From assembly GCA_030512295.1 (NCBI GenBank), contig JAULSR010000004.1, positions 2,976,001 to 3,040,000 on the forward strand: a stretch of DNA of 64,000 nt, written 5' to 3'. Each line of letters begins with the position of its first letter. Position 1 is the first letter of the stretch. This document shows, in pieces, positions 24,026 through 35,536 of this stretch. The position numbers and the translations under genes were made by a program. Origin of the DNA: Bombardia bombarda (taxonomy: Eukaryota > Ascomycota > Sordariomycetes > Sordariales > Lasiosphaeriaceae). The notes beneath the pieces were generated by a model. That model did not search any database. It saw only the letters and a program-made list of their open reading frames with translations, and had not been told where the DNA came from.

Positions 24026-26039
24026 ATGAAGTTCACGCTCGCCAGCCTGCTGGTCCCAGCAGTGTGCCTCGCGGCCTTCTGTCCCTATGCCGACCGCGCC
24101 GTCAACGCAGACAGCGACCTCGGACTGGCACGACGCGTCCCTGTGGGTGGCCAGGCCGCCCCTGGGAAGCAAGGCGTCTTCTTGATGAACCGCATCGGCC
24201 CGTCTGACTCTCAACTATACATTGCTAACGCCGACGGCAGCAATGAACGCCTCCTCCTTGGCAAGGACGCATCCTTCGAGTACCACGCGTCTTTCTCTCC
24301 TGACGGCCGCTCCATCGCCTTCACCTCTGAGCGCAATGGCGATGGTAACTCGGATCTGTACATGGTCAACATCAACGCAAAGGGGGACGTCACGGGCAAG
24401 CCCAAGGCCATCGCCACGACCCCATCCGTTGAAGACGCCGTGGCCATCTCGCCCAACGGCCGCTATGCAGCTTATGCCTCCACACGGGGCGTCTACACGT
24501 CCAACATCTGGATCACGGACCTGCAGACGGGCCAGACTCGCAACTTGACCAACACCACGGCCATCACAGGCAACCTCGACTCGCCCGCAGGCTTCTTTGC
24601 ACCCAGCTGGTCACCCGACGGCAAGTCGTTGGTCTTCTCGTCGGACCGCAACACGGACTGGACGGGCCACAGCAACGGCGCCGGCTGGGAGCACTCGCAG
24701 AACCTGTCCATCTACACCATTGCACCCGACGGATCCGAGTTTCGCACCGTCTATAGCAACCCCCTGTTGACGCTCGGCTCGCCAAAATTCTCGCCCGACG
24801 GCAAGAGCGTCGTCTTCTACCAGATGACGCTGCAGGACACTTGGAACTCCCGGGGTTTCGGCGTCGCTGGCACCGCAAACCAGATTGCCTCGGTCGACTT
24901 CCTGACTGGCAAGGACTACACCGTGCACACCAACTCGACGGGCTGCAAGATTGCGCCACAGTATGTCAACAAGGACACCATCGGATACCTGGTCAAGGGC
25001 GGCACCACCGCCGGCATCCAGTACACGACCACGTCCACTACCCTTAAGGCCATCCCCGGCGGTATGCGCTCCCCGGCCTGGTCACCCGACGGCAAGCTCG
25101 TCGTCTACGAAAAGACATTGTGGACAATCCGCCCCCTCAACAAGGTGCTCTACAGCTGGGACCCGGCCTGGGAGTACCGCCACACCGATGTCTTCCCCGA
25201 CCTGTCCCCGCAGGGTAAGCTGGCTTTCACCTCGAAGCAGACCGGCTCCTCCTCCATCATCGCCTCGCACCCGTCCTTCTCCTCCCCGCAGACCATCTTC
25301 GACACCCTCAGCAAAAACAACTCCGTCTCCCTCCCCGCCAGCAGCATCGCCCAGGGCACGGCCGGTGCCTTCCAGCCCAGCTGGTCCTACGACGGACAAT
25401 GGATCGTCTTCGGACTGGGCTACTGGTTCCAGAACCGGGGAACGAATCCCGCGCAGCTCTACCGGGCCAAGACCGACGGCAGCGGAGTTGTCGAGCAGCT
25501 GACCAACGTCACAGCCGGCAATGTCGGGTTTCCATCCTTCTCACCCGACGGGAGCAAGGTAGTGTTCCGCCTCTGGAACACCGCCAACCCGGCCGCTTCA
25601 GAATTCGGCCTGCGCGTGCTGGACGTCGCCACCAAGGAGACGACGGTGTTAACGACGGGCAGGGACAACCTGCCCTGGTTCTCGCCCGACGGGTCCAAGA
25701 TCTTGTTCACGCGGAACGTGACCGACAGTGCGACGGGAGAGCTGTCCAACTACCAAGTGTGCACCGTCAAGCCCGACGGCACCGGGCTCAAGGTGCTGAC
25801 AGGAAGCAAGGCGAATGATGCCCACGCCGTGTGGACGGCCGATGGGAGGATCATGTGGAGCACAGGCGTGTGGGGGGTTCCAGGCGGAGGCGGCCACATA
25901 CGATAACACCTTCCAGCCATACGGTCAGATCATGATCATGGATGCAGAGGGCGGAGGAAAGAGAGTCTTGACAGACAGTCTGTGGGAGGACTCGATGCCG
26001 CAGTTTTTGACAAATGCGGTGCTGGCGCAGGGGAAGTAG
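24026..26039 (+). CDS. Secreted TolB/WD40-like beta-propeller protein, frameshifted near the 3' end
   Basis: ATG at 24026 opens a signal peptide (MKFTLASLLVPAVCLAA). The rest is a run of TolB/PD40-type blades marked by repeated SPDGKS/SPDGSK motifs (SFSPDGRSIAF, SWSPDGKSLVF, KFSPDGKSVVF, FSPDGSKILF). The frame that starts here stops at 25906 after 626 residues. The typical family C-terminus (TYDNTFQPYGQIMIMDAEG and EDSMPQF) follows in the +1 shifted frame, up to a stop at 26039. The switch point is a run of six G at 25872-25877; with five, the conserved sequence would be continuous (about 670 residues). So the gene is either a recent pseudogene or carries an assembly error. Such exported propellers are common in moulds; their substrate is unknown. 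Tail-to-tail with the 7-TM gene. Confidence 0.85.
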
Positions 26040-26208
26040 ATAGGGGTGTTTGTAAATATCGGAGATAAGATAAGGTGTTGCCACAGTAGCAGGTCTGTCT
26101 CAGCAACCAGTTGGAGATGTATAGTAGTATAACTCAGAGTTCACATAAGATAGTACAGTCTATTAACCTCATCTATGTATCTATATACAGCAATAAACAT
26201 GCTGCTGT

Positions 26209-27480
26209 TCAAAATTTGGGGGTAATCTCGGCTGTGCTGCTCGTCCTGTGGCTCCCGTCGTAGCTCGCCATGGCGATATCGTCATCACTCCTCTCTCCGT
26301 CAATATCCGTCAGCGTATGGATTCCCCTGGAGGGAAACTTGCGGTCGGTCGGACTCCCGAGGTAACCATCGCCCGGCGTCTTGCCGCTGACGCGATTCTT
26401 ACTGCCACCGCCAGGCATGTTACTGCCCATGCCTCCTGTCCCTCCGCCAGTGCCCGTCCGGGCGCTGCTGGTGCCGCCAGTTTTCTTAAACGTCACGAGC
26501 GACTTGAGCCACGGTACGCAGCCACAAATAACACCCAGATGGGCTTCGAGCGCCGTCCAAATCCATAGGTTGAAGCCCTCCCAGGTGGGGTCGTACGTCT
26601 TCTCGATAACGTAGTAAATCCAATAGGTGCGCAGGCTGCCGGCGAAGACGACAAAGAGGCCAAAGGAGAAGAGCACAATGAGGGCGAGTCGCTGGGAGAA
26701 GGGAAGGCGCGCATGGAAGAAGGTCGGCAGCGGGAGAACCCAGACGATGAAGTCGGTGAGGACCGTCATGATGGACTGGATGAGGAGAGGGGGGCCCTCG
26801 GGGATGCAGTCGCGGTGGTTGTTGAGGATATCCCAATAGCTGGACGTAGGTCTGTTGTAACAAATCAGTACCTTGATCAGTGGTGGATCTGAAGAAAGGT
26901 ACTCACAAACACTGCGCCCAAAGCACAATAAAATGCGCAACGCAGCCCAGCACAACCAGAATGATGGAGAGGTTTGTCAGGCGTCGGAACTTGGAGTCGC
27001 GTGGTGCTATGCGCAAGTAGCTGACCAGAATAGACACCTTGGCCAGTGACGACGAGAGCAGAAAGAGAGCCTGGATGGCGATGGAGATTTGCCGCCCCTG
27101 GATCATCTGCGGCAGGGTCAGATCCCAGATGTGACGGTCCCAGCCGTAGAATTTGGTGGCGAGGATGACGCAGATGCTAACTCCAATGGCAAAGAACTGT
27201 TTTGTTTTGTTTTGTTTTGTTAGCATGGTCTGGCCCCCTTTGTTTCAGTTCCTTTTAGGGAACAGCAGAAATATCGTACCATAGAAGCCACCATGATCCA
27301 GTCATCCAGCCCGCTCTTGCCAATGATGCGCATCCTGACGTACAGCCGAAGAACGAGACATACGATGGCGATGGCCAGCGTGAACAGCTCGACGATAATG
27401 ACGCCAGGCCCCCGTGTGGTGGGGTTGGTATAGTTGGGCGTGGGCCATTGGGCACGGATTTCGGCTGGTGGGAGTCTCAT
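26209..27480 (-). CDS. Rhodopsin-like 7-TM fungal membrane protein (Pth11/SAT4-type)
   Basis: Exons 27480-27280, 27196-26907 and 26851-26209 (introns 83 and 55 bp), 377 residues. Seven hydrophobic segments span about residues 27-290, with family marks: LRLYVRMRIIGKSGLDDWIM after TM1, the loop before TM3, TNLSIILVVLGCVAHFIVLWAQC in TM4, DFIVWVLPLPTFFHARLP in TM6 and NLWIWTALEAHLGVICGCVPWLK in TM7. The C-terminal cytoplasmic tail (about 290-377) is Gly/Ser-rich and ends acidic. Relatives include Pth11-like receptors; signalling here is inferred, and no ligand is known. The first intron contains (TTTTG) repeats. The start codon is directly preceded by a (CGA)8(CAA)35 tract in the leader, which is unusual. 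Confidence 0.9.
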
Positions 27481-27481
27481 C

Positions 27482-27610
<129 letters not shown>

Positions 27611-30600
27611 ATTTCCCACTATCGCCCCGCCTGTGTCCAAAAAAAGCAAAAGCACAAAAAAGAGAGTTGACCGATCATGCAGTGCGAACGTGCGGCTGGT
27701 CGAGTGCCGTTCACCGAGTGCTTTTGGACTGATCAGGTTGGGTTTGACATGTACAAAACCCACCCACTCGGTAATGGGGTTGACACTGGACAGCCTGAGG
27801 ATTGAAGGGAACGAGAAGCTGGGAGATCGACACAAGAGAGCTCCCCATCGAGCACCCCGGGTAGATATTATACCGCGCACTTGTGTTTTGGCCCTATGTG
27901 TGAGAGACTGGCGGGTGTGCTTCTCCGCCCACTTCAGCAAAAGCTTGAGCGACCAGACTGCGGAGCTTCCTCCTACAGTGTAAGCAGATGAGGGCGACGC
28001 TACTAGGTAGAGCAGGGGTATACCTTGCGGACTAAGGAGTGCGCTTGTGTCTGTCTTGAGACGCATCGCGCATTGGTGCTGATGTTGGGTCGAGGTTAGC
28101 TCAGTTGACTTTGGTGAGAGCAGGCCAGAGCCCTGAGAACGATCGGTATCATGGCTCGATTCGGCCCTGCGCTTGGGCTGCCGAGAACGGTCAGGATGCT
28201 TAATACCGTTAGGAGGGCCACTGGTGTGTGCCAAGACCAAGACGTGGAGCTTCCCTTCTGTTCCAACCCTCGGCTACCTGTATCCGCGTTAGCTCGAGAT
28301 CGAGAAACTTGAATTCAGGGGTCATGCGAATTCTGCGGATGGCCATTTGCCGACTGCAACGCCGGCCACAAGAGAAAGAAAATTGCAGTTTGTGAAAGAT
28401 GTTGATGATGCTCTTCTCCTTCTCACACAGATCCAGCCATTGCTAGTTCTCGTACACTAAAGCTGCCAACAAGGGCCAAAGTGCGGAAGCAAAGACAAGG
28501 TTGTCTTACTTGAACGTTTGTCCTCTCTTCAATCAATCTCTACCATCTTCAGCCGGCAAGCACCGACATGGAGCTGTCAATTTCACTTTGCTTGACTGAC
28601 TATATTAGGGCAAAACAACGTGATCATGACAAACTAAAAGCGAGCCATCGGGACCACCGTCCGTTTCAAGTCCAGCGTTCTGTCCTCCTTATTCTTCACC
28701 CTTCACCCCTCAAGCACTTTTAGGACACCAACTGCGTACCCAGTTGGTACTAGAGCTAAGGCAGGGGGGACCTAACTAGTTCCTGACTAGTCCCTTCCTG
28801 ATGGGTCATGACACTTCGCTTGGCTCTGTTTTCGGAGCAGGCTTCTGAAGAGGGCATTTGGCAATGACATCGTGCTAGCGACTGCTCGGTGAAAGTCGAT
28901 AGGTATGCCGCAACAACAAAGGTCTATAGTATCCGGCCTGCGCAGACCAAGTTTGCGCCGGGAATGCTATAAGAGACAGAACAAGAGAGGCTAGGAGACA
29001 ATGGCGATGGAAGGATAACAAACCTTTAGCCCGCAAAAGACTGAATCAATATCACAAACACGTAACTACTAACCTTTCATTGTTGCTACGGTAGGAACAC
29101 TACTACCGCAATGTCCACCGCGAGCGTAACATTATGCAGGACTAAGACTAGAGATCGCAACCAAACTTCAGCAACAAGACATGTCGTTCTTTCCGTCAAG
29201 CAACCGGGGTTTTCTTCCACATTCTGTTTGCACCGGCATGTAGCGATTCCTAGCTAAACTGTGCTTCTCGCTTTACCTTGTGCATACACGTGTACACAAA
29301 CGCATGGTACAATGTGCTCGGTCGGTTCCGAGGTTGATCATCAGACATCGTCGTCGCTGTGACTGGCGGTCTCGCACATCATCACCGTGCCATGTGAGGG
29401 AAGCACTTGACTTGGAGTATCTCACATACCGTACACATTCCGCTGTCCCGCACTTAAAATCCATCCATCAGGATCCATGACACTGGTGATACGATGCGGA
29501 AAAGTCGCAGCTAACTGCTATCTGCGTCTTCATGTTTAGTCTCAAATGTCTGACACTGCCGAGTCTAGACTGATCGATTCGCTTGGAAACGATACTTTTC
29601 CGAAAAGGGAATTTGCAGACACGCGGATCGACTTGGCAAAACCGTTAGCTTCTTTACAATGGGTTCTTGGCCGCCCCCCTTCGAGACAAATCAACAAGGA
29701 GAAAGTACCACGTGGAAGCGTGGGGAGAATCTGTCTGCATGCATGGGCCACCCATCTTCTGTCCACCCCCCCCATCTCTCTTGCCACAGGGTTTCCCCTT
29801 TGCAACCACTACTACACCAGGGCACATCAGCCCTGCCGCCGCCTTCAGTGTGAATACAGCTGAGGAATCGACTAGCGTGAGCTACACTATTGGCCTACTT
29901 AGTCGGATCTACGGCAGAATTTAAAAACCAAGTCAGGCAGCGAGGACAGAGCGCACCCTTGGCGTCGTTGCTGATACATTACTAACCAAGCAGTGCTGGT
30001 CGATGGCCGGCCAGTAACCGTTGACGGCGCCCGTTGCCCATGTGGTCTCTGTCGGTTCAATATATCCGGCCGCTATCCAGGAGCGCGCTTTCTTTGGCCT
30101 CGCCATTAGTAGGGCGGACATCTTACCTAGACCCATGACTAGTAACTAATACTATCGAACTCGGTAGGTAGCTTGTTCCGATGACAGCTCTATGGCTGGG
30201 TCTGGAACTTGCATCAACAATCGAATTCGTACTTGGACTGGACCCAGACGGAGCGATTAAGCGTACGGATAATCCTGCACATCTAAGCAAGAGTAATTCT
30301 CACAATCAAGTTCTTGCGGGGTACAGTTATTTGTTGCATGTAACTTTCTCCGTCTCCCGTGCGTCTTAAGGTAGCCCTCTTCTTTAACTGTTCCGATAAG
30401 TGCATAGATGAAGCAAAATGAAAAAGATTATAGATATTGAGTGAGATTCAGGGAATTGGTGGATCTGTTTAATGTGAAGATGAATTCGGAACTGCTCTAG
30501 ACTAATGATGTTAGAGTCAAATGAGATAACGAGGCAAAACATGCCTGTGTCGGTAAGTTTTATCAAATATATTAAGGTAGGTACTTACCCGGTAAAAAGG

Positions 30601-32017
30601 GGTTGGCAAAATGCTGTCTGGTTACCTAGCTGTAGATATCAGTATCATACAAGACTGAAGACAGTTAGGTCGATATATTGTAACATTTGCTTCACACCAT
30701 TAGCTTTTGTAGCTGATGCGTATAGAATTAGAATTCCTGACTAGCCAGCCAATCTGAAGGGTAGGAAAATACTGACCTTTTATATAGTGGATGTTGTGAG
30801 TGGTATAAAGTGAAGTGCTGGTGTGGTGTCACCATATTTTTTGGCGGTGATTTTAGTGGAGAGGCTGATGAGTACAAAATGCTGATGAACGATGACGGCC
30901 TGGCCAGTAGGGCAGGTGCAGAGGGGGCAGGTCAGAGGGTTCCAGACTGGCCTGCTCGGCCTGCAGTCGTTTGGGCTAGTACGGGTGGTTAGGTCAGCTC
31001 AAAACCTAGAGTACTGGTGTGGAAAGGTCAGTATAAAAATCGACTGTTGTGGCCGGGTCCATTGATAGAACATGTCATCCTAATAGCTGGTCATTGTTTG
31101 TTTTACATTCTGATCCGTCTAGATTTGGTACAAGTATTTACTGTATGTAGATAGCAGTCAGTCAAATTGAATGGCTTCAAACTACCTAGATGGCTGCATT
31201 GCTCCATTTGGCCAGTATTTTGCACCTCTGTAAGCATTGTGCCAATCCCCTTCTCCCGGGATAGTAGCAAAGTATTTCTCTAAAGTTAAGGGTAATGACC
31301 AAATCAGCTACATGTGTACCTGCTTCAGTTCTATATTTATTACTATATTACTAACTCCAACTGTGCAGCCACGGCCCGGTTTCACTGGTTCGTGACTTCG
31401 CACGCCTTTATGCAAGTACTCGATAAGGAGGCAAGGAGGAAGATTATGATTATCACAATTTGATTTAGAATGAGTTTACTATCTATAAAGTTGTCTTTGG
31501 TCTATCTGGAATACGATTTTGATTGGATGGCAGCTGTGTATCCAAAGGGCAATCAGAAGTACTCGACATAAACTATGTAAGACTCTTTCGGTCAGAGCAT
31601 ATGACATCAAGCGTAATATCATCGTATTTTAAAGTAAACGAATCAACAACTAAGACTGTAGATTTTATTACCAAAACATAACATCACAGTGTCTCATTTG
31701 ATATGGTCCAATCACTCGGGTGCTTATATTGACAAGTCACAATATCTTAAAGCAGTATAAAGATAACAAGCTAAAAGCTTTATCACAGTAGTTCAACTCC
31801 GCATAACTGCACCTGTGTGTAGTAGCCATCTTCTTCTGTGTGCCGAGGTCAATCACATAGAATCTTCCAAGACGACTAGACAGCCCCCCTGGTGGCAAGG
31901 ATCTGCAGGCAATATCCATAAGTAGTCACCCAGGGTAGAACAGCGTCCGGAACTCCTTTTTGTGTTTGATCTACTGAACGCTCGCATGGTCGCAAGACAG
32001 AAAGCAAAGCGACATGT
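27611..32017. other. Gene-poor stretch, about 4.4 kb
   Basis: After the leader and promoter of the 7-TM gene this is the longest stretch in the window without a recognisable gene. Open frames are short, often lack an ATG, and do not resemble known families. The right half (about 30.3-31.9 kb) is visibly AT-rich. No tRNA, 5S rRNA or transposase could be seen. It may be eroded repeats or regulatory spacer. Confidence 0.5.
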
Positions 32018-32844
32018 TCAGTTCTCATTGAGGACAGCAAGGAGCTTGTCCAAGATGGCCTGAAGAGCTTCGGTTCCCGTAGTCGCGCCGCCAGTGCCCG
32101 TAGCCGGCGTGGTAGCACCAGTGCCAGCGCCAGTAGCAGGAGTAGCGGCAGCCGCAGTCGGGATGAAGATGCCCCACTCGCCGACCATGTCGTCGACAGT
32201 GAGGGTCAGCTCGTTCTCGTCAACCTCAAACTCGAGCTCGCCAACACCAGCGCCGACGACGAATGTGTTGGTCTCGGTGCAAAGGCGTCCGATCTGGCCG
32301 GTGCTGATGTCGACGGTGTTGTCGGCGTTGCTGATGTAGTCGACCTTGGAAAGGGTCAGGTTCTTGGAGCCGCCGCCGAGCTCGATCTTGTACGAGGAAG
32401 GCTCGAGGAAGGTAAAGCCGACGGGGGCGTTGCCGGGCGTCTTGTTCTCGGTCACGCGGAGGACGCGTGCGTCGGTGTTTTGGAACTCGACCTCGAGGAC
32501 ACCGACTTTCTACACCGTTGTTAGATGTGCCGCTTCCAGGGTAAGCTCATGTTGGAATCACTTACACCAGGGGGGAAGGTTGTGTCGGTCTTAATGTCGC
32601 CGCCGCCGAGGTTGATGGCGACACCAAACTCGGCTGCCTGCTCAACCTCGTTCTCGTTCTTTTCTTCTTCACCGCCAGCAACTGGGGTGGCGATTGGTGC
32701 AGCTGAAGTGGCTGTGGCCGTGGCCACGGCGGTGGATGAAGCCACGGCAGCTACCGAGGTCGAGGAAGCCGCTTTGTTGCCGCTGGGAAGAGCCATGACA
32801 GACAGGGCCTGAGCCGCGATGAGGATGCCGTAAGAGAGCTTCAT
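32018..32844 (-). CDS. Small secreted protein of unknown function
   Basis: Exons 32844-32566 and 32509-32018 with a 56 bp intron (GTAAGT/GTAG), 256 residues. A clear signal peptide (MKLSYGILIAAQALSVMALP) is followed by an Ala/Ser/Thr-rich linker (20-55), an acidic segment (GGEEEKNENEVEQ), and a predicted beta-rich domain (about 85-205) with FTFLEPSSYKIELGGG, TLSKVDYISNADNTVDIS and a single cysteine region. The tail is Thr/Gly/Ala-rich with repeated TPATG units, then a short helix (ALQAILDKLLAVLNEN); no GPI signal is visible. I do not recognise the family. Likely exported and possibly wall-associated. Both exons are in phase, and the codon use looks genuine. Confidence 0.82.
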
Positions 32845-34600
32845 ATTGTCGTTTTTGTGGTTGTTGTTGGTGTGTGGGCGTTGAAAGTGAGTAAGGCTGA
32901 TGCAATTCCCAGCGAGTGAAACTCGAAGCGGTAAACCTGACTTGTCTTGGTAAAAGAGAGGGTAAGAGTAAACGAATGGCCACCGGGGCTTGAAGAGAAT
33001 GAAGAAGCGAACTGAAAAAGAGACCGTGAAGCTCGAGTGAAGGAATGCTGATAGAGTGGTACAAAACAAAAAGACTCAATCTCTGGGACAGATACTCTAT
33101 GTATACTTATACGACCAAATGGCCTGAACTTAGGTTGCTGACCCCGTTCTCCAATGATCTCAAAACTTTGCCAAGTAGGCTACTTGGCCCACTGAACCAT
33201 TACCATTTGGCAGGGCTCCGCTCCTTGGCTGCGTTTGGAAGGGGGTAAAGAGCCAAGACCGAAAGACGTGCCGAACAACCACTACCCTGGTAATCGTCTT
33301 TGTAAATTGGTCAGTGGCCCGGAATAGTTGAGAAGAGAATTACAGCGCTGAAAGAAAAATGCAAAACGCCTTGAGGAGAGAGGTACGCTGCTACTGGAAT
33401 TCAGGGTTGTCTGTTGAGACTTAAGTCATACGTGACGAGTTGCAAGGTTAGAATCCTGAGATTGCTTCAACTCTCAAGCACGCACATACATATGGACTAT
33501 AGCGCAACTCCAGTCTCCCCGCGGGGGAGACAACAGTCGACCCAGGCACGGCTCATCCTTCCTGGTCAAGGCGAGATGGGCCAAGACGGGGTGGAACTGG
33601 GGTGCAGCTAAGATCGAGCGGCCATAGGTATTTACTGGAACAGGCAATAAAGATTCAATTTGCCATTGGGGAAGGACAAGAAGAAGAAAAGAACAGGTTT
33701 ACCCGAGGGGCCTTGCTCGTATGAGACGGATGCCGATCCACACATTGGTCGTCTTGGCAGGTTGGACGGCGCGAACCGGTTTTCTGGGCATTCTGGGCAT
33801 TCTGGGCATTCTGGGCATTACGTGGTGCGGCATGCCAAGTGCATTGGCAGTCGCAGGACACTGGAGTCTTGGGTATTTCTGAGTCGCTGGTGGAGGGACT
33901 TGCACATTGGACCACGATGACGGCTGATGGCGGCTTGTATTGATGTTACTATCTGTTCTAACCAGATGCCTATATACACGCCTAACACTGGCTAATGCGG
34001 CACGTGTGCAACTTCTTGATCGAGGGTTGAGATGCGCCGGATTGCCGGTTCGACCAGACCCCAGCCCTGGAGGCGCCGTCGTCAAATCCTGCCGTTACTG
34101 TCCACGTCATTTTTGTTTTGCCAATCTTCGACAACTGACAGCGAATCAGCGTTAGCTACAGAGACGCTTCCGTCAATCATATTAACGACGGTAAACAACA
34201 GGAGGTGGGAGTTTTGCACATAAAGTCACAGAAGTTGCTAACCGCATTGCAACGTTACCTATTAATCATAAATGAGCATTGAAAAGACAGGTACCTAGGT
34301 ATTTATACTATTCTCTGCTATGAGCATGCGGAGCAAATGCAGCTGCTTTAATCATTATCTCAGGCCCAAAATTACTGGCCTCCTCTATTTTTTCACATGC
34401 TGCACGAGACTAATCAATCTCAGAGGCATGTTGTGCTTAGGTCTTATCTCTATTTATCTTTACAGCTTGCTATTTGGTCCAATGCTGGCATGCCATTTTG
34501 AATTTTATCTCAAGGCCCTAAGTCTAGATTGGAGCATATGTCGGTGTTGTATCTACCTAGGTACTTAGGTATATGCAGCGGTCTCAAGGATGACCGAAGT
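32845..34600. other. Intergenic, about 1.75 kb
   Basis: Promoter of the small secreted protein on the left, 3' flank of the cytochrome gene on the right. No supported gene. Contains a 9 bp tandem repeat at 33784-33819 and the palindromic motif TACCTAGGTA at 34292 and 34554. Confidence 0.5.
33784..33819. repeat. Four perfect copies of a 9-mer
   Basis: CTGGGCATT repeated four times without mismatch. Confidence 0.9.
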
Positions 34601-35536
34601 TTAATCATCATCGCTATCATTGTCGCCGTCGTCGTCGTCGCGACCACCACCGCCACCACCGGCTCTACCACCACCCGTGATTGCACCGCCTCCAGCGACA
34701 GGAGTCGTTACTCCTCCGCCACCATCACCTCCACCAACCCTATCATCCTCATCATCACTATCATCCCCATCATCTCCCTCGTCATCACTCCCCCCGGCAT
34801 TGGTAGTATCAAACGGGGTTGCGCCCGTCGATGCGCTAACCGCTGTCCCCGCAAGCGCCGCCCACTCGTCGAACCTCGCGTTCCTCGCGGCCTGTACATT
34901 CATCCTAAAGTCGCCAAAGCCACTGTTATGAAAACCCAGGACGCCAGCACTGCTCGCCTTATTGCCCACCGCCCTGCTTGCCAGCGCCCATCCCATATCC
35001 TGGGTTGCGCTTGCGCCGTCAAGCCCCAAACTCGCATCCAAGCACCCCTCGCATAGGAACGTGTAAGCCAAAAAGGTGTTGTTGACCACTGTTCCAGTGG
35101 GGATTGGCTTGAGCGTGAATGAACCCGTCACCTCGGGCGGGTTGTCGTCCTCGTTGAAGGCCTGACGGAAGGAGGAGACGACGTCCCCGGCGCCATCAGA
35201 CCACGCCGCCATGAGTAGCGGGCCCTCCATGTTGCCCGTGAGCGAGAATCCACCCCATCCGGCGCCACCGGTGCCCAGGGGGAAGGTCAGCTGGCCAATG
35301 AAGGAGTTGGTGTTGGTCAGAGCGGTGGCGGGTGGGAGGACGATGCCAAAGCCGAAGTTGGTGCGGGCACCAAAGAAGCGCTGGAATTGAATTCCTGTCA
35401 GGGAGTCGGTGAAGGCGGATGATACCTGGGCGGAAACTTTGGTGGGGACGAGGAGGAGTGTGGTGGCGAACGAGAGAGAGTGGCTTAATGTGGATGAGCC
35501 AGACCGGCGGATCGAGCGTTGACGCCGACGTGCCAT
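34601..35536 (-). CDS. Secreted CDH-type haem b cytochrome domain protein (AA8-like)
   Basis: Single exon, 311 residues. A basic N-terminus and hydrophobic core (to about 36, ending KVSAQ) make a signal peptide. Residues about 40-225 match the cytochrome domain of cellobiose dehydrogenase (DOMON-related, AA8): FGIVLPP, WGGFSLTGNMEGPLLMAAWSD with the likely haem-ligand Met103, a CEGC pair at 162-165, and GFHNSGFGDF with the likely haem-ligand His203. In CDH this domain passes electrons to lytic polysaccharide monooxygenases; free-standing versions like this lack the flavin dehydrogenase. The C-terminus (250-311) is a striking acidic then Gly-rich tail ending in aspartates. No GPI signal. An electron-transfer role is inferred from the family. 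Confidence 0.85.
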   Translation of the reverse strand: MARRRQRSIRRSGSSTLSHSLSFATTLLLVPTKVSAQVSSAFTDSLTGIQFQRFFGARTNFGFGIVLPPATALTNTNSFIGQLTFPLGTGGAGWGGFSLTGNMEGPLLMAAWSDGAGDVVSSFRQAFNEDDNPPEVTGSFTLKPIPTGTVVNNTFLAYTFLCEGCLDASLGLDGASATQDMGWALASRAVGNKASSAGVLGFHNSGFGDFRMNVQAARNARFDEWAALAGTAVSASTGATPFDTTNAGGSDDEGDDGDDSDDEDDRVGGGDGGGGVTTPVAGGGAITGGGRAGGGGGGRDDDDGDNDSDDD

